A DNA stretch of 64,000 nt from a bacterium. GTDB lineage: Bacteria; Vulcanimicrobiota; Vulcanimicrobiia; Vulcanimicrobiales; Vulcanimicrobiaceae. The stretch covers positions 62,001-126,000 of the forward strand of contig JAJYCL010000001.1 of the NCBI GenBank assembly GCA_021778415.1, read 5' to 3'. Both the position numbers and the translations under genes were made by a program. The notes below the pieces were generated by a model, which saw only the letters and a program-made list of their open reading frames with translations, did not search any database and was not told where the DNA came from. Of the stretch, positions 43,622 to 51,970 are shown piece after piece. How positions within the stretch are numbered: position 1 is the first letter of the stretch; the number at the start of each line of letters is the position of its first letter.

Positions 43622-46600
43622 CTAGGCGTTCGCAACGACCGGTGAAAGCTCCGCCTGTACCGCTTTTCGATCGGCGACGCGCTGGGCAAACCCAAGCCAC
43701 GTGTTATAGATCATCGGCACGAGGAAAAGCGTGAGGATGAGCGAGGAGAGTAAACCACCGATAATGACGGTGCCCATCGATTGTCGCCATTCGGCACCTT
43801 CGGCAAATCCGAGCGCAAGCGGCAACATGCCGAACACCATCGCGCTCGTCGTCATCACAATCGGTCGGAAGCGCGTTGCGGCGGCTTCAAGCACCGCCTC
43901 TTTCACGCGCATGCCGCGTTTACAAAGCGTATTCGAGTAATCGACGAGCAAAATGCCATTCTTTGCAACGAGACCGAAGAGCATGATAATGCCGATCATC
44001 GAAATGAGATTCAGCGATTGCGCACCTTCATGATTGAGCAACTGCGCAATGCCAAGGCCAATGAGTGCACCGACGATAGCGACGGGAACCGAAAACATCA
44101 CGATTAAGGGTTCGACGAACGAGCCGTAGAGAATAACCATCAACATATAGACCAGCATGAAGGAAACCAACAGGGCGATCCCCATGTTTGCCACGGTCTC
44201 CATCATATATTGCGTATCGCCTTGCGCTTTTAACTGCACGCCCGGGGGAAGAAATCCGGGCTGATGCAAGGCCGCCTCGAGCGGCTGCGTGACCGAACCC
44301 AGGGAATAGCCAGGAAGCGTACCACCATAGATGTTCACAACGCGTTGCCGATTGAGACGCTCGATTCGTGTTGGTGCCGTCGTCCACGTAAACGTCGCGA
44401 CCGAGCCGACCGGAACGAGCGTTCCGTCGCTGGCGCGAACGCGAACATTACGAAGCGTCGATTCATCCGCGCGCAAGGCGCGCGGAAACTCGACACGTAC
44501 ATCGACGAGTCCGTTTTCCGTACGCACTTTCGTAGCGACGGCACCGTCGATGGCTAAACGAGCAGCCAAAGCAGCGGCACCGGGCGAGACGCCGAGCACG
44601 GCGCACTTTGCGCGATCGATCTGCACATTCAAGCGCGGCGCACCATTCTCCGCGCTCGTTTGCACGTTGACGGATCCCGGAATAGCGCGAAGGTAATTGG
44701 CAACTTTCTCCGCAGCACCATTGATTTGTGAATCAGGTCCAGTGAGCGCATAGAAAATTTGTGTTCCCGAACCGCCGCCTCCGTCGCCCGAGACTTCGAA
44801 ATCGCCGCCCGGAGCAAATGATGTCAGCGCGCGAATTTTTTCGATGATCGCATTGGTGTTACTGCGCTGCGCTTTTGTCGTTTGCGCGTTGAGCACGGCA
44901 TAATTCCCACCGACGGAGCTTCCCCAGCCGGACGGCTTGCGCCCGACGGTTGATGAGATCGATTCGATTCCCGGAATTTTCATAATTTGCGTACTCAGCG
45001 CATCGGCATATTTGGATGTCTCGTCGATTGGCGTCCCCGGCGGATACGTCAGCGTCATTGAGATCGCGCCGGTCTGCGATTGCGGCACAAAATCAAAAGC
45101 GATTTTCCCGAGCAATGGCATCGTCAACGCGAGCGCTAACGGCACGCCGAACGTGGCCGCGAGCACGCGACGATTGGAGAGCATGTGCGCCGACGAGCGC
45201 AATAAGAATTTGAGGTAATTGCGCGCCGCCGCAAACCATATAAATCGACGATGTCCGTTGCGATGAACCCGGTCAAACGCACCAACGCACGCAACGATAT
45301 GCGAAAGCAAGATTTGCGGAGCCGACGCCATTCCTTCGGTGTAATTCACTGCAACAAGCTTGCCACGGCGATCCAACGCTCGGGCAAATGGCGAAAGGAG
45401 CAGGCCAAGACCCAGCACGATGATTACCATGATATCGACAACGGCTGAGATCGTTCCGCCGCCGATCAACAGAATCGCGTTGATGGTAAGTAAGGCGCAA
45501 ACGAATCCGACAAAATATCCATGGCGCAAAGCAGCGGGCAAGGCTCTTTTATGATAGAACCCGAGAATGTCGTCGTAACGAGCGACGATGGCATTGAGTA
45601 CGACCAACGCGCCAAGAATGATGCCGATGACGCGGCCGTAGGTCCATGGCAGAAAGAACATACCGATGGCGGCTGCAATGAGAGCGGCGGAAAGACGCCA
45701 ATCTTTGAGCGGCTCCAGCCAATTCGGCAACCCCTGTTCGCGCTTTTTCACCGACCATGTCGCCGCCAGTAGCGGGGTGAGCGTGAACGATACGAACAGC
45801 GAAAACAGCGTTGCGATGACGACAACTGCTCCGAACTCCATAAGATAACGTCCGACGATTCCCGGCAAGAACGCAATCGGGAGAAACACGACGACATCGA
45901 CCATGGTGATCGCGACGGCCGCGCCACCGATTTCATTGCGCCCATTGATGGTGGCCTCGGCGGCAGATTCACCCATGTCTCGATGTCGCGTAATATTTTC
46001 TAAAACAACAATCGAATCGTCGACAAGAATACCGATAATCAGCGATAATCCCATCAACGACATCATATCGAGGTGGAAACCAAAGAGCTGCATGACGATA
46101 AACGTCGAGAAAATCGAACTCGGAATCGCAATGAGCACGACGGCAGCATTGCGCCACGCATGAAGGAACAGCATCATCACGATGGCGGTGAGGATGATGC
46201 CTTCGATCAAGGATTGCCAAACGCCGTTGAGTGAATCCGCCGTATAATCGGCTGGAGCGTCGATCTCGTGAAACGACAGTTGCGGGAACTGCTTTTCGAT
46301 AATCGCAAGTTGGGCGCGGGCAATTGCCGTCGCGCTAATTTCATCCGACGTAATCGTGCGGCCGAGGCTCACATACAACCGCGGCTGACCATCATATTTT
46401 GAGATGTAGCGCTGGGTTGTGTGGCCGTCGTCCGTTTGGGCGACATCGCCGATGCGTAGCGTGCGATTCGAGTTCCCCGGAATCGGCAACGCGATACCCG
46501 CAAGATCTGCCGCAGTGTTGACATCGGCGTGAACGGAAACGGAGACTTCGCGCGTCGGCTGTTGCAAGAGACCGCCGGGAAGATTCGAGTTATTCTGCGA

Positions 46601-47221
46601 GACGGCATTAAAAATATCGGAAAGCGTCCCGTTAACGGCGATGAGCGCCGCCGGATCGGGATAGACATGAAACTCCCGCGTTTGTTCGCCAAAAACATCA
46701 ACGGTCTGAACATTCGGAATCGCCTTAAGCACCGGCTTGAGGCGATTATCGACGACATCGGCGAGTTGCGTGGGACTCAATTCATTTGAACTCACCGCAA
46801 GATCGAGCAACGGCTGCGTTGAGCCGTTTTTAAACACATAGGGTGGATCGAGATCGTTGGGCATGAAAACGCGCGCTGCATCAACGGCGCGCTGCACATT
46901 GATAGAGGCGAGATTGAGATCGGTACCGAGATTAAACTGCACGACGACGGATGCCGTGGACTCCTGCGCCGTCGCCGTCACTTGATCGACATCATCGATG
47001 CCATCGAGTTGATCTTCAATCGGCTTGACGATGAGTTTGGTCATCTCATCCGGAGAAGCGCCCGCATAGTTTGCCTGAACGACGACCACCGGAAATGCCG
47101 TATTCGGCGGATCTTGGCTGCGCCCGAGCTTAAAGAACGAGATCGTCCCGAAGACCGCCAACGCGATGAAGAGCATGGCGGTGATAACGGGTCGACTGAT
47201 TGCAAAGCGGGTGAGCCACAT
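43622..47221 (-). CDS. RND-family (HAE1/AcrB-like) transporter with extra membrane segments
   Basis: 1199 residues, longer than the roughly 1030-1050 typical of the family. Both halves are typical: N-terminal FAISRPVITAMLFIALAVFG, porter domains, proton-relay DD in GILVDDSIVVLENI, and the second half with LFGLVAKNGILLVDYSN. Between TM6 (SFTLTPLLAATW) and TM7 (FGVPLALALTMPLLG) lie about 218 residues where about 60-70 are usual, containing four extra hydrophobic stretches. No membrane-fusion protein or TolC-type gene is adjacent. It heads the 14-gene minus-strand run. AAAGGAC precedes the ATG. Confidence 0.9.
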   Translation of the reverse strand: MWLTRFAISRPVITAMLFIALAVFGTISFFKLGRSQDPPNTAFPVVVVQANYAGASPDEMTKLIVKPIEDQLDGIDDVDQVTATAQESTASVVVQFNLGTDLNLASINVQRAVDAARVFMPNDLDPPYVFKNGSTQPLLDLAVSSNELSPTQLADVVDNRLKPVLKAIPNVQTVDVFGEQTREFHVYPDPAALIAVNGTLSDIFNAVSQNNSNLPGGLLQQPTREVSVSVHADVNTAADLAGIALPIPGNSNRTLRIGDVAQTDDGHTTQRYISKYDGQPRLYVSLGRTITSDEISATAIARAQLAIIEKQFPQLSFHEIDAPADYTADSLNGVWQSLIEGIILTAIVMMLFLHAWRNAAVVLIAIPSSIFSTFIVMQLFGFHLDMMSLMGLSLIIGILVDDSIVVLENITRHRDMGESAAEATINGRNEIGGAAVAITMVDVVVFLPIAFLPGIVGRYLMEFGAVVVIATLFSLFVSFTLTPLLAATWSVKKREQGLPNWLEPLKDWRLSAALIAAAIGMFFLPWTYGRVIGIILGALVVLNAIVARYDDILGFYHKRALPAALRHGYFVGFVCALLTINAILLIGGGTISAVVDIMVIIVLGLGLLLSPFARALDRRGKLVAVNYTEGMASAPQILLSHIVACVGAFDRVHRNGHRRFIWFAAARNYLKFLLRSSAHMLSNRRVLAATFGVPLALALTMPLLGKIAFDFVPQSQTGAISMTLTYPPGTPIDETSKYADALSTQIMKIPGIESISSTVGRKPSGWGSSVGGNYAVLNAQTTKAQRSNTNAIIEKIRALTSFAPGGDFEVSGDGGGGSGTQIFYALTGPDSQINGAAEKVANYLRAIPGSVNVQTSAENGAPRLNVQIDRAKCAVLGVSPGAAALAARLAIDGAVATKVRTENGLVDVRVEFPRALRADESTLRNVRVRASDGTLVPVGSVATFTWTTAPTRIERLNRQRVVNIYGGTLPGYSLGSVTQPLEAALHQPGFLPPGVQLKAQGDTQYMMETVANMGIALLVSFMLVYMLMVILYGSFVEPLIVMFSVPVAIVGALIGLGIAQLLNHEGAQSLNLISMIGIIMLFGLVAKNGILLVDYSNTLCKRGMRVKEAVLEAAATRFRPIVMTTSAMVFGMLPLALGFAEGAEWRQSMGTVIIGGLLSSLILTLFLVPMIYNTWLGFAQRVADRKAVQAELSPVVANA

Positions 47222-47525
47222 GGCGGGAGTCCTTTCGGCGTTCGTACGTGGCAGAATACGCCTCGACTAGCCTACATGTTTCGCCTGACACCCCGCAATC
47301 ACTCGCGCCCGCTCGCTGCCCGGGCCGTAAAATGCGCTCGCTAAATAAGATCGGCGGCGACGAGCTATTCGCGCATAAGTGAGCGACTGGCCATTCGTCG
47401 CCATCCACTGCGTGTACTCGTTTTCTTCAAGCGCGGTCGGCGGGTTGCCGTGGCAAAAAAAACGTGACGGGCATGCGGCCTACGTATCGCACTCCGGCCG
47501 AACGTAGTGGGCAGCCCATTGGCGG
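47222..47525. other. Intergenic stretch upstream of the RND gene
   Basis: About 300 bases without a credible gene. It should contain the promoter of the long minus-strand run, but I see no defensible -35/-10 pair. It lies at the border of the accessory patch to the right. Confidence 0.4.
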
Positions 47526-48284
47526 TCATGGCGCTGGTGTTTCGGGGGGCATCGTTGGCCTCGGCATTTGGAGCGAGGATTCAAGGCGATCGAGAAGCCT
47601 TCTAAGTTGCAGACCTATGCTGCGCTCAAGACCGAGCGCGACGTCCGGTCGCTTGTCTAGAAATGTCTGAAGGACCCGACGCTGCCAACACATCACGCGA
47701 GTTGGAACCCGAACGATCACATCCATATCGACTCGGTCGTCTACACGCGCGTCAATTTCCCCAATGAACTGCCCCTCTCCGAGTTCGGCCACGGTCATGC
47801 CGCCTTGTCTAACGTCTGCGATCCCGGAAAATATCACCGAAAAGCGATCACTGCCGCGATCGTGTTCGACGAGCGAAGCGCCAGGGGGGATGTTTTCCCA
47901 CGCCCCAAGTCTGTACAGGTTAAGCGCTTCTCTCCGCGTCAGAGAAGGAAACGCTATCTGTCGAAGGCGTTCTTGATCGGCGGTAAGATGGACCGGTCGC
48001 CGCTCAAAAAGGAGCCGCACGACCCAGGCCGCGTTGATAGCACAAAAACCGATATTCCATGCGATCGGCGCAGTCAGGGGCGTTGGCTGTAGGTAATAGT
48101 ATTCAATGATGAAAACAGCGCCTATGATTGACAAAACGCGCAACCAGAGTATGTCGTGCACGACATACGACGCAAGGTAAAGGAGATTCGCGCATGTCAA
48201 CCACGCGTTTGCTGGAAACAAGCCGTTCATTGCATCTACCTGCTCCTGAAGCTGGCCCGCTTTCGCGGAGAATTTTTGCTTAGA
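47526..48284 (-). CDS. Popeye-type membrane protein with cyclic-nucleotide-binding-like domain
   Basis: 252 residues from ATG 48284. Three hydrophobic helices at about 28-45, 48-64 and 72-92 are followed by a CNB-like beta-barrel (LGAWENIPPGASLVEHDRGSDRFSVIFSGIADVRQGG, LGEGQFIGEI). That is the layout of the Popeye (POPDC) family, whose animal members bind cAMP. The phosphate-binding cassette is not the CRP-type GExA/R sequence, as is also true of Popeye proteins. The ATG overlaps the stop of an IS3 transposase fragment, so the upstream region was replaced by an insertion. Confidence 0.7.
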   Translation of the reverse strand, partial: SKQKFSAKAGQLQEQVDAMNGLFPANAWLTCANLLYLASYVVHDILWLRVLSIIGAVFIIEYYYLQPTPLTAPIAWNIGFCAINAAWVVRLLFERRPVHLTADQERLRQIAFPSLTRREALNLYRLGAWENIPPGASLVEHDRGSDRFSVIFSGIADVRQGGMTVAELGEGQFIGEIDARVDDRVDMDVIVRVPTRVMCWQRRVLQTFLDKRPDVALGLERSIGLQLRRLLDRLESSLQMPRPTMPPETPAP

Positions 48285-48391
48285 CATCAGGCGGCGTGAC
48301 TCATGCGCCACTCGAATTCCATCGGCGAGATGTTGCTGATCGACATATGCCGACGCCGTGGATTGTAGAAACTCTCGATAATCTCGAAGAC
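48284..48391 (-). mobile_element. IS3-family transposase C-terminal fragment
   Basis: Read on the minus strand, this piece encodes VFEIIESFYNPRRRHMSISN and then SPMEFEWRMSHAA followed by TGA. It is the standard end of IS3-family OrfB (FEYIEVFYNxxRRHSxLGYxSPxEFE). A stop lies directly upstream of the fragment, so nothing longer survives here. Its stop overlaps the Popeye gene start by one base. Confidence 0.8.
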
Positions 48392-48683
48392 CTTTTACGC
48401 AAAAAATATCCACGGAACCGGGCCAGCTTCAAATATTCGAATGACTAAAACGTGTTCGTTTCCGACGCCTAAGTGGATGCCGCAAGCGTGGCGGTTTCGA
48501 TCGTGCCGCATCGCCCACACGAGGAATAAAGTAACGCCTTCGCGTTAGACGAAATAGCAACGACAACGTGATTGTCGACGTGCTTCACTTCGCGATGCAT
48601 CGCGATGCTTCACAATGCTTGCTCCGACCATCACGATGCACACCTGCAGCGCCGTCCGTTTTAGGTAAATACCGTCTGTGGTG
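48392..48683. other. Intergenic stretch with small palindromes
   Basis: About 290 bases between the IS3 fragment and the SnoaL gene with no credible gene. It holds a perfect 16-bp palindrome TCGCGATGCATCGCGA (48590-48605), a small AACGC-CTTC-GCGTT hairpin (48533-48546) and a CGACAA/TTGTCG hairpin. These may be terminators, protein sites or insertion debris. Confidence 0.4.
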
Positions 48684-49115
48684 TCAGGAAACGCCAATTT
48701 GCTTAAGCAAGCCAACTAAATCGTAGAATAATTTCTCTTCGACGATTTCGCCGTTAACCCAATGAGCGACGGTACAAAACTCGATATGAAAACTCTTGTT
48801 GGTTGCCGGAATCATCTTCCCATCCGCTCCCTTCATCGGACCTTTCATCGTTCCGGTGAAGTCGGCAACGGTGCAGGTCCAGTCGCCCTGGGCAATTTCC
48901 ACTTTGTACGGATGGTTAATGAGGTGATTGTCCGGAAAAGTTTTAAAAAATTCGATCGACTCCGCTTTATGGTTTGCCCGTCCCCGTGTCGCTTCGGGCT
49001 GTCCCGGCCAAAAAACGGCGGTGTCGGCCGAATGACGCTTTTCGAAGGTCTCCCAGTCTTGTCCATTCCAAGCATCGTCAAGGGTTCGCATGAGTTCGAG
49101 GTTGCCTTCTGCCAT
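48684..49115 (-). CDS. SnoaL-like polyketide-cyclase/ester-cyclase family protein
   Basis: 143 residues with the NTF2-like fold of the SnoaL family: DDAWNGQDWETFEKRHSADTAVFWPGQPE, FFKTFPDNHL, FTGTMKGPMKG and EEKLFYDLVGLLKQIG. Such proteins form a small alpha+beta cone, some cyclising polyketide esters, many with unknown roles. The gene is flanked by IS3 fragments on both sides, so it is probably part of the accessory patch. No ribosome site of note precedes the ATG. Confidence 0.8.
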   Translation of the reverse strand: MAEGNLELMRTLDDAWNGQDWETFEKRHSADTAVFWPGQPEATRGRANHKAESIEFFKTFPDNHLINHPYKVEIAQGDWTCTVADFTGTMKGPMKGADGKMIPATNKSFHIEFCTVAHWVNGEIVEEKLFYDLVGLLKQIGVS

Positions 49116-49149
49116 AATGGTGCTCCGTTCGTTCTACGCGAATTCGGCT

Positions 49150-49283
49150 TTGATTGGCATTGTACCCTCGACGTCTATTTCAATAATGAGAACATCTACG
49201 TCAGCGATAAACGGGTGGCGAGATTGATGCGCGAGCACAACATCCAGCGCGCCAGCCGCCGTCCGGATTACCGGAAGAAATTA
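49150..49283 (+). mobile_element. IS3-family transposase fragment (OrfB N-terminal region)
   Basis: The plus strand encodes NENIYVSDKRVARLMREHNI followed by QRASRRPDYRKK, matching the HTH_21 part of IS3 OrfB just before the integrase core. Upstream sequence still hints at the GTYGSPR motif in shifted frames. The fragment is in the opposite orientation to the one at 48.3 kb and ends at the stop codon of the neighbouring secreted-protein gene. Confidence 0.75.
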
Positions 49284-49907
49284 GTTGTCGAAACCCGCGT
49301 TGGTGGTGGATTTTTGCGTCGCGTTGACGTGGATATCATGATCGACAAACACATGAAAATCTTTGGTCGTGGGAATGGTGACGTCTTTGCCGCGAACGAA
49401 ATTGTGGGCAAAAAGCCCAAGCGGGCCAAGCAGAACGTAGGTTAAAATTGTCGCAGTCGATGACGCACCCTTTTTACTACTTCCTGCGCCCGCTGCGTGA
49501 TTGACGTCCGAAAGCAATATTTTGCCGTGGTCTGCGCTGAACACCCAGTTCATGGCAATACCGAGTTTGCCGCCATGCCCGTTCCCGCCGGCATGGTCAA
49601 CAAGGGTAACCGTTGCTTCGCCGTTAGCCCCTTTGGGGATAACCACAAAGCCACTAGCGTCGACTTCCTTATCCACGGTTATTGGGACAATATCCCCCAC
49701 CTTCGCCGAGTTCGACGAGACTGACTCAGACAAGGATACTTCCACGCTTGTTCCGCCGCCGACAAGAACGGACGTCGTAGGTTGCGCCGGAAGTGGCGTC
49801 GCGGCGGGATCGAAGGCCGCTGGAGTTGCCAAAGGCTGCGGTGCCTGTTGCGCCATTGCCGGAGCCATGAGCGCTGAAATGAGGAGAATAAAGAGAAGTT
49901 TTTTCAT
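49281..49907 (-). CDS. Secreted beta-rich protein, paralogue of the 61.1 kb protein
   Basis: 208 residues from ATG 49907, with a signal peptide (MKKLLFILLISALMAPAMAQ) and a Pro/Ala-rich linker. The core (SVEVSLSESVSSNSAKVGDIVPITVDKEV, VVIPKGANGEATV, LGLFAHNFVRGKDVTIP) parallels that of the protein encoded at 61.1 kb. No enzyme motif is evident; the pattern suggests a small beta-barrel. The stop lies at the edge of an IS3 fragment, so the C-terminus may have been altered by the insertion. Confidence 0.72.
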   Translation of the reverse strand: MKKLLFILLISALMAPAMAQQAPQPLATPAAFDPAATPLPAQPTTSVLVGGGTSVEVSLSESVSSNSAKVGDIVPITVDKEVDASGFVVIPKGANGEATVTLVDHAGGNGHGGKLGIAMNWVFSADHGKILLSDVNHAAGAGSSKKGASSTATILTYVLLGPLGLFAHNFVRGKDVTIPTTKDFHVFVDHDIHVNATQKSTTNAGFDN

Positions 49908-49987
49908 AACGGTGGCCTTCCAAAGAGTTGCGTTGGGCGAGGAGGCAAAGGTGCACAAAACGAGCCTGTTAGGGCTCGTTTTCTTTA

Positions 49988-50074
49988 TGGTGCGCAAGAC
50001 TGGACTCGAACCAGCACGCCGTTGCCAGCGCTAGCACCTCAAGCTAGTGCGTCTACCAATTCCGCCACTCGCGC
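49988..50074 (-). tRNA. tRNA-Leu (anticodon GAG)
   Basis: On the minus strand the gene starts GCGCGAGTGGCGGAATTGG and ends CTTGCGC-A-CCA, with the CCA encoded. The acceptor stem pairs 7/7 with one G-T. The anticodon stem CTAGC/GCTAG encloses TTGAGGT, giving anticodon GAG (plus-strand CTC at 50038-50040). A long variable arm, as expected for a leucine tRNA, and a T-arm GGTTCGAGTCC are present. Confidence 0.95.
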
Positions 50075-50117
50075 ATGAGGTTTTTCGCCTACTAAGAAAG
50101 CATGGCGAACGTCCGTG

Positions 50118-50147
50118 ATTCTGCGGCTTCACGTCTGCCCCTGTCAA
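50118..50147 (-). promoter_or_regulatory. Probable promoter of the tRNA-Leu gene
   Basis: On the minus strand a perfect TTGACA (50142-50147) is followed after 18 bases by CAGAAT (50118-50123), a four-of-six match to TATAAT. Transcription would start about 35 bases before the mature tRNA. Confidence 0.45.
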
Positions 50148-50161
50148 GCCCCTAAGAAGCT

Positions 50162-51010
50162 TTGACGGCGCAATCCGGGGATGTCTCCGATTCGCTTGTA
50201 CCGAAAACGCACGGCATGGCCAAGCAGCCGATAGTCGGCCCTGCGGTGCTCGCCCGAGGGTTCATCGGGCGCTCCATGTACGGATTTGCCGCGATTGCAC
50301 TGGGGACGTGCGCGATCGCCTGGCAGAGCGGTGATATTTGGCAACCGATCAACGGGCTTTCGGATGCTCCGATTCACCAAGCTTTCGCCATCATCGTCGG
50401 GAGCATAGAGATTCTTGGCGGCGCGGCCATGCTGTCGCCGAGGACTGCGCGGTGGGGCGCCATCGCACTTGGGGCGATCGCATTCCTGTTGACCGTGCTT
50501 GGGCTGCCGCTCGTTTTTGCACAACCGCTCGTCTACAACGGCTACGGCAATGTTTTCGACCAGCTCTCGCTCGTATCGGCCGCGCTCGTTCTCTTTGCGT
50601 CGCTCAGTCCCGATGCGTCATCCACATTCGATGGCATAGCAAAGATCGGCTACGTGTTGTTTGCCGTTTGCGTCGTCTCGTTTGGACTCGAGCAGCTGTT
50701 CTATCTCCCTCAGACGGCAAGCCTCGTTCCGAAATGGTTGCCACCTGGACAACTGTTCTGGGCGATTGCAACCACCATCGCGTTCTTTCTTGCGGCAATC
50801 GCTATGCTTACCGGATGTCTGGCCCGCTTAGCGTCGCAGTTGACCACTGCAATGCTCGCAAGTTTCGGCGTCATCGTTTGGCTACCGATCCTCTTTGCAG
50901 ATTCCCATAGTATCCCACATTGGACGGAAGCCGTGGAAACATTCGCGATCGCCGCATCCGCGTGGGTGATCACCGATTATCTCAGTAGCCGCAGTCTATC
51001 AAAGCCCTAG
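50162..51010 (+). CDS. DoxX-like integral membrane protein
   Basis: 282 residues from TTG 50162; ATG 50216 would give 264. Seven or so hydrophobic helices with the DoxX-type opening ARGFIGRSMYGFAAIALGTCAI and EILGGAAMLSPRTARWGAIALG. The second half repeats a similar helix pattern, suggesting an internal duplication. DoxX relatives are poorly understood membrane proteins, some linked to redox metabolism. It stands alone between the tRNA and the convergent permease gene. Confidence 0.7.
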   Translation: MTAQSGDVSDSLVPKTHGMAKQPIVGPAVLARGFIGRSMYGFAAIALGTCAIAWQSGDIWQPINGLSDAPIHQAFAIIVGSIEILGGAAMLSPRTARWGAIALGAIAFLLTVLGLPLVFAQPLVYNGYGNVFDQLSLVSAALVLFASLSPDASSTFDGIAKIGYVLFAVCVVSFGLEQLFYLPQTASLVPKWLPPGQLFWAIATTIAFFLAAIAMLTGCLARLASQLTTAMLASFGVIVWLPILFADSHSIPHWTEAVETFAIAASAWVITDYLSSRSLSKP

Positions 51011-51019
51011 GACAGCGCG

Positions 51020-51961
51020 CTACTTCATATTGGGATCGAGCGCGTCGCGGAGGCCGTCGCCCATATAGTTGATGGCGAGGACGGTCACAAAAATGCAAAG
51101 TCCCGGAAACACGGCAATCCACCAGGCTTGTTCAAGATTAGCCACGGCGTTCGCCAGCATATTGCCCCATGATGCGTCCGGCGGCTGAATGCCCGATCCC
51201 AAAAACGAGAGCGTCGATTCGGTGATGATGACGCCGGCGATATCCAACGTCGCTTGCACGATCACGGGCGCAACGGTGTTGGGCATCAAGTGCCGGAAAA
51301 TAATCCGCAGATCGCCGTTGCCGACGGCGCGTGCCGCCTCGGCGAACTCACGCTCGCGCAAACTTAAGAAAGCACCACGCACCAAACGCGCAACGGACGG
51401 CCAAGAGAGCGCACCGATAATCAACACGATGCTAAAGAAATTCAAACTCGCTCGCGACGAGGACATCGCGACAATTCCGGTGAGCACGAGTAACAGCGGT
51501 AAAAGCGGTATCGAAAGAAAGACATCGACAAGACGCATCAGGACGTAGTCGACCCACCCACCGAAATACCCGGCGATTGCCCCGATAAATGCTCCGATGA
51601 GCACTTCGATAAGCACCGTAACGAGTCCGACGGTTAACGAAATACGCGCGCCGAAAAGCAAGCGCGAGAGCAAGTCGCGTCCGACTTCGTCGGTGCCGAG
51701 GAGATGGTGCGCGCATTGCACGGAATCAACGAAACACGGTGGCAACGGCGGTCCGTGCCAATGCGCGTTGTCGATGGCCGTCGGACTAAACGGTGCGAGA
51801 AACGGCGCGAAGACCGCACCCAGCACCAATGCAAGCAAGACCGCTGCGCCGACAATAGCCAGGCGATGACGACGAAAGCGCATCCACGTCGTGACGCGGA
51901 CGAACTCCATGTCGTTTTCAGTCGCCGGATCCGGTGCCGGTTCGAGCATAGTAAATGTCAT
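51020..51961 (-). CDS. Dipeptide/oligopeptide ABC transporter permease (DppC-like)
   Basis: 313 residues. It has an N-terminal cytoplasmic helix and first membrane span (WMRFRRHRLAIVGAAVLLALVLGAVFAPFLAPFSPT), the HLLGTDEVGRDLLSRLLFGARISL signature, and the ATPase-coupling EAARAVGNGDLRIIFRHLMPN loop. It partners the DppB-like protein encoded 9 bases upstream. No solute-binding protein or DppD/DppF ATPases are in the window, so these must come from elsewhere. Confidence 0.9.
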   Translation of the reverse strand: MTFTMLEPAPDPATENDMEFVRVTTWMRFRRHRLAIVGAAVLLALVLGAVFAPFLAPFSPTAIDNAHWHGPPLPPCFVDSVQCAHHLLGTDEVGRDLLSRLLFGARISLTVGLVTVLIEVLIGAFIGAIAGYFGGWVDYVLMRLVDVFLSIPLLPLLLVLTGIVAMSSSRASLNFFSIVLIIGALSWPSVARLVRGAFLSLREREFAEAARAVGNGDLRIIFRHLMPNTVAPVIVQATLDIAGVIITESTLSFLGSGIQPPDASWGNMLANAVANLEQAWWIAVFPGLCIFVTVLAINYMGDGLRDALDPNMK

Positions 51962-51970
51962 CGACGGCCC

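Noticed and set aside
48762-49445. A 227-codon plus-strand frame
   Set aside because: Only a short central part is an IS3 transposase remnant; the rest is antisense to the SnoaL and secreted-protein genes.
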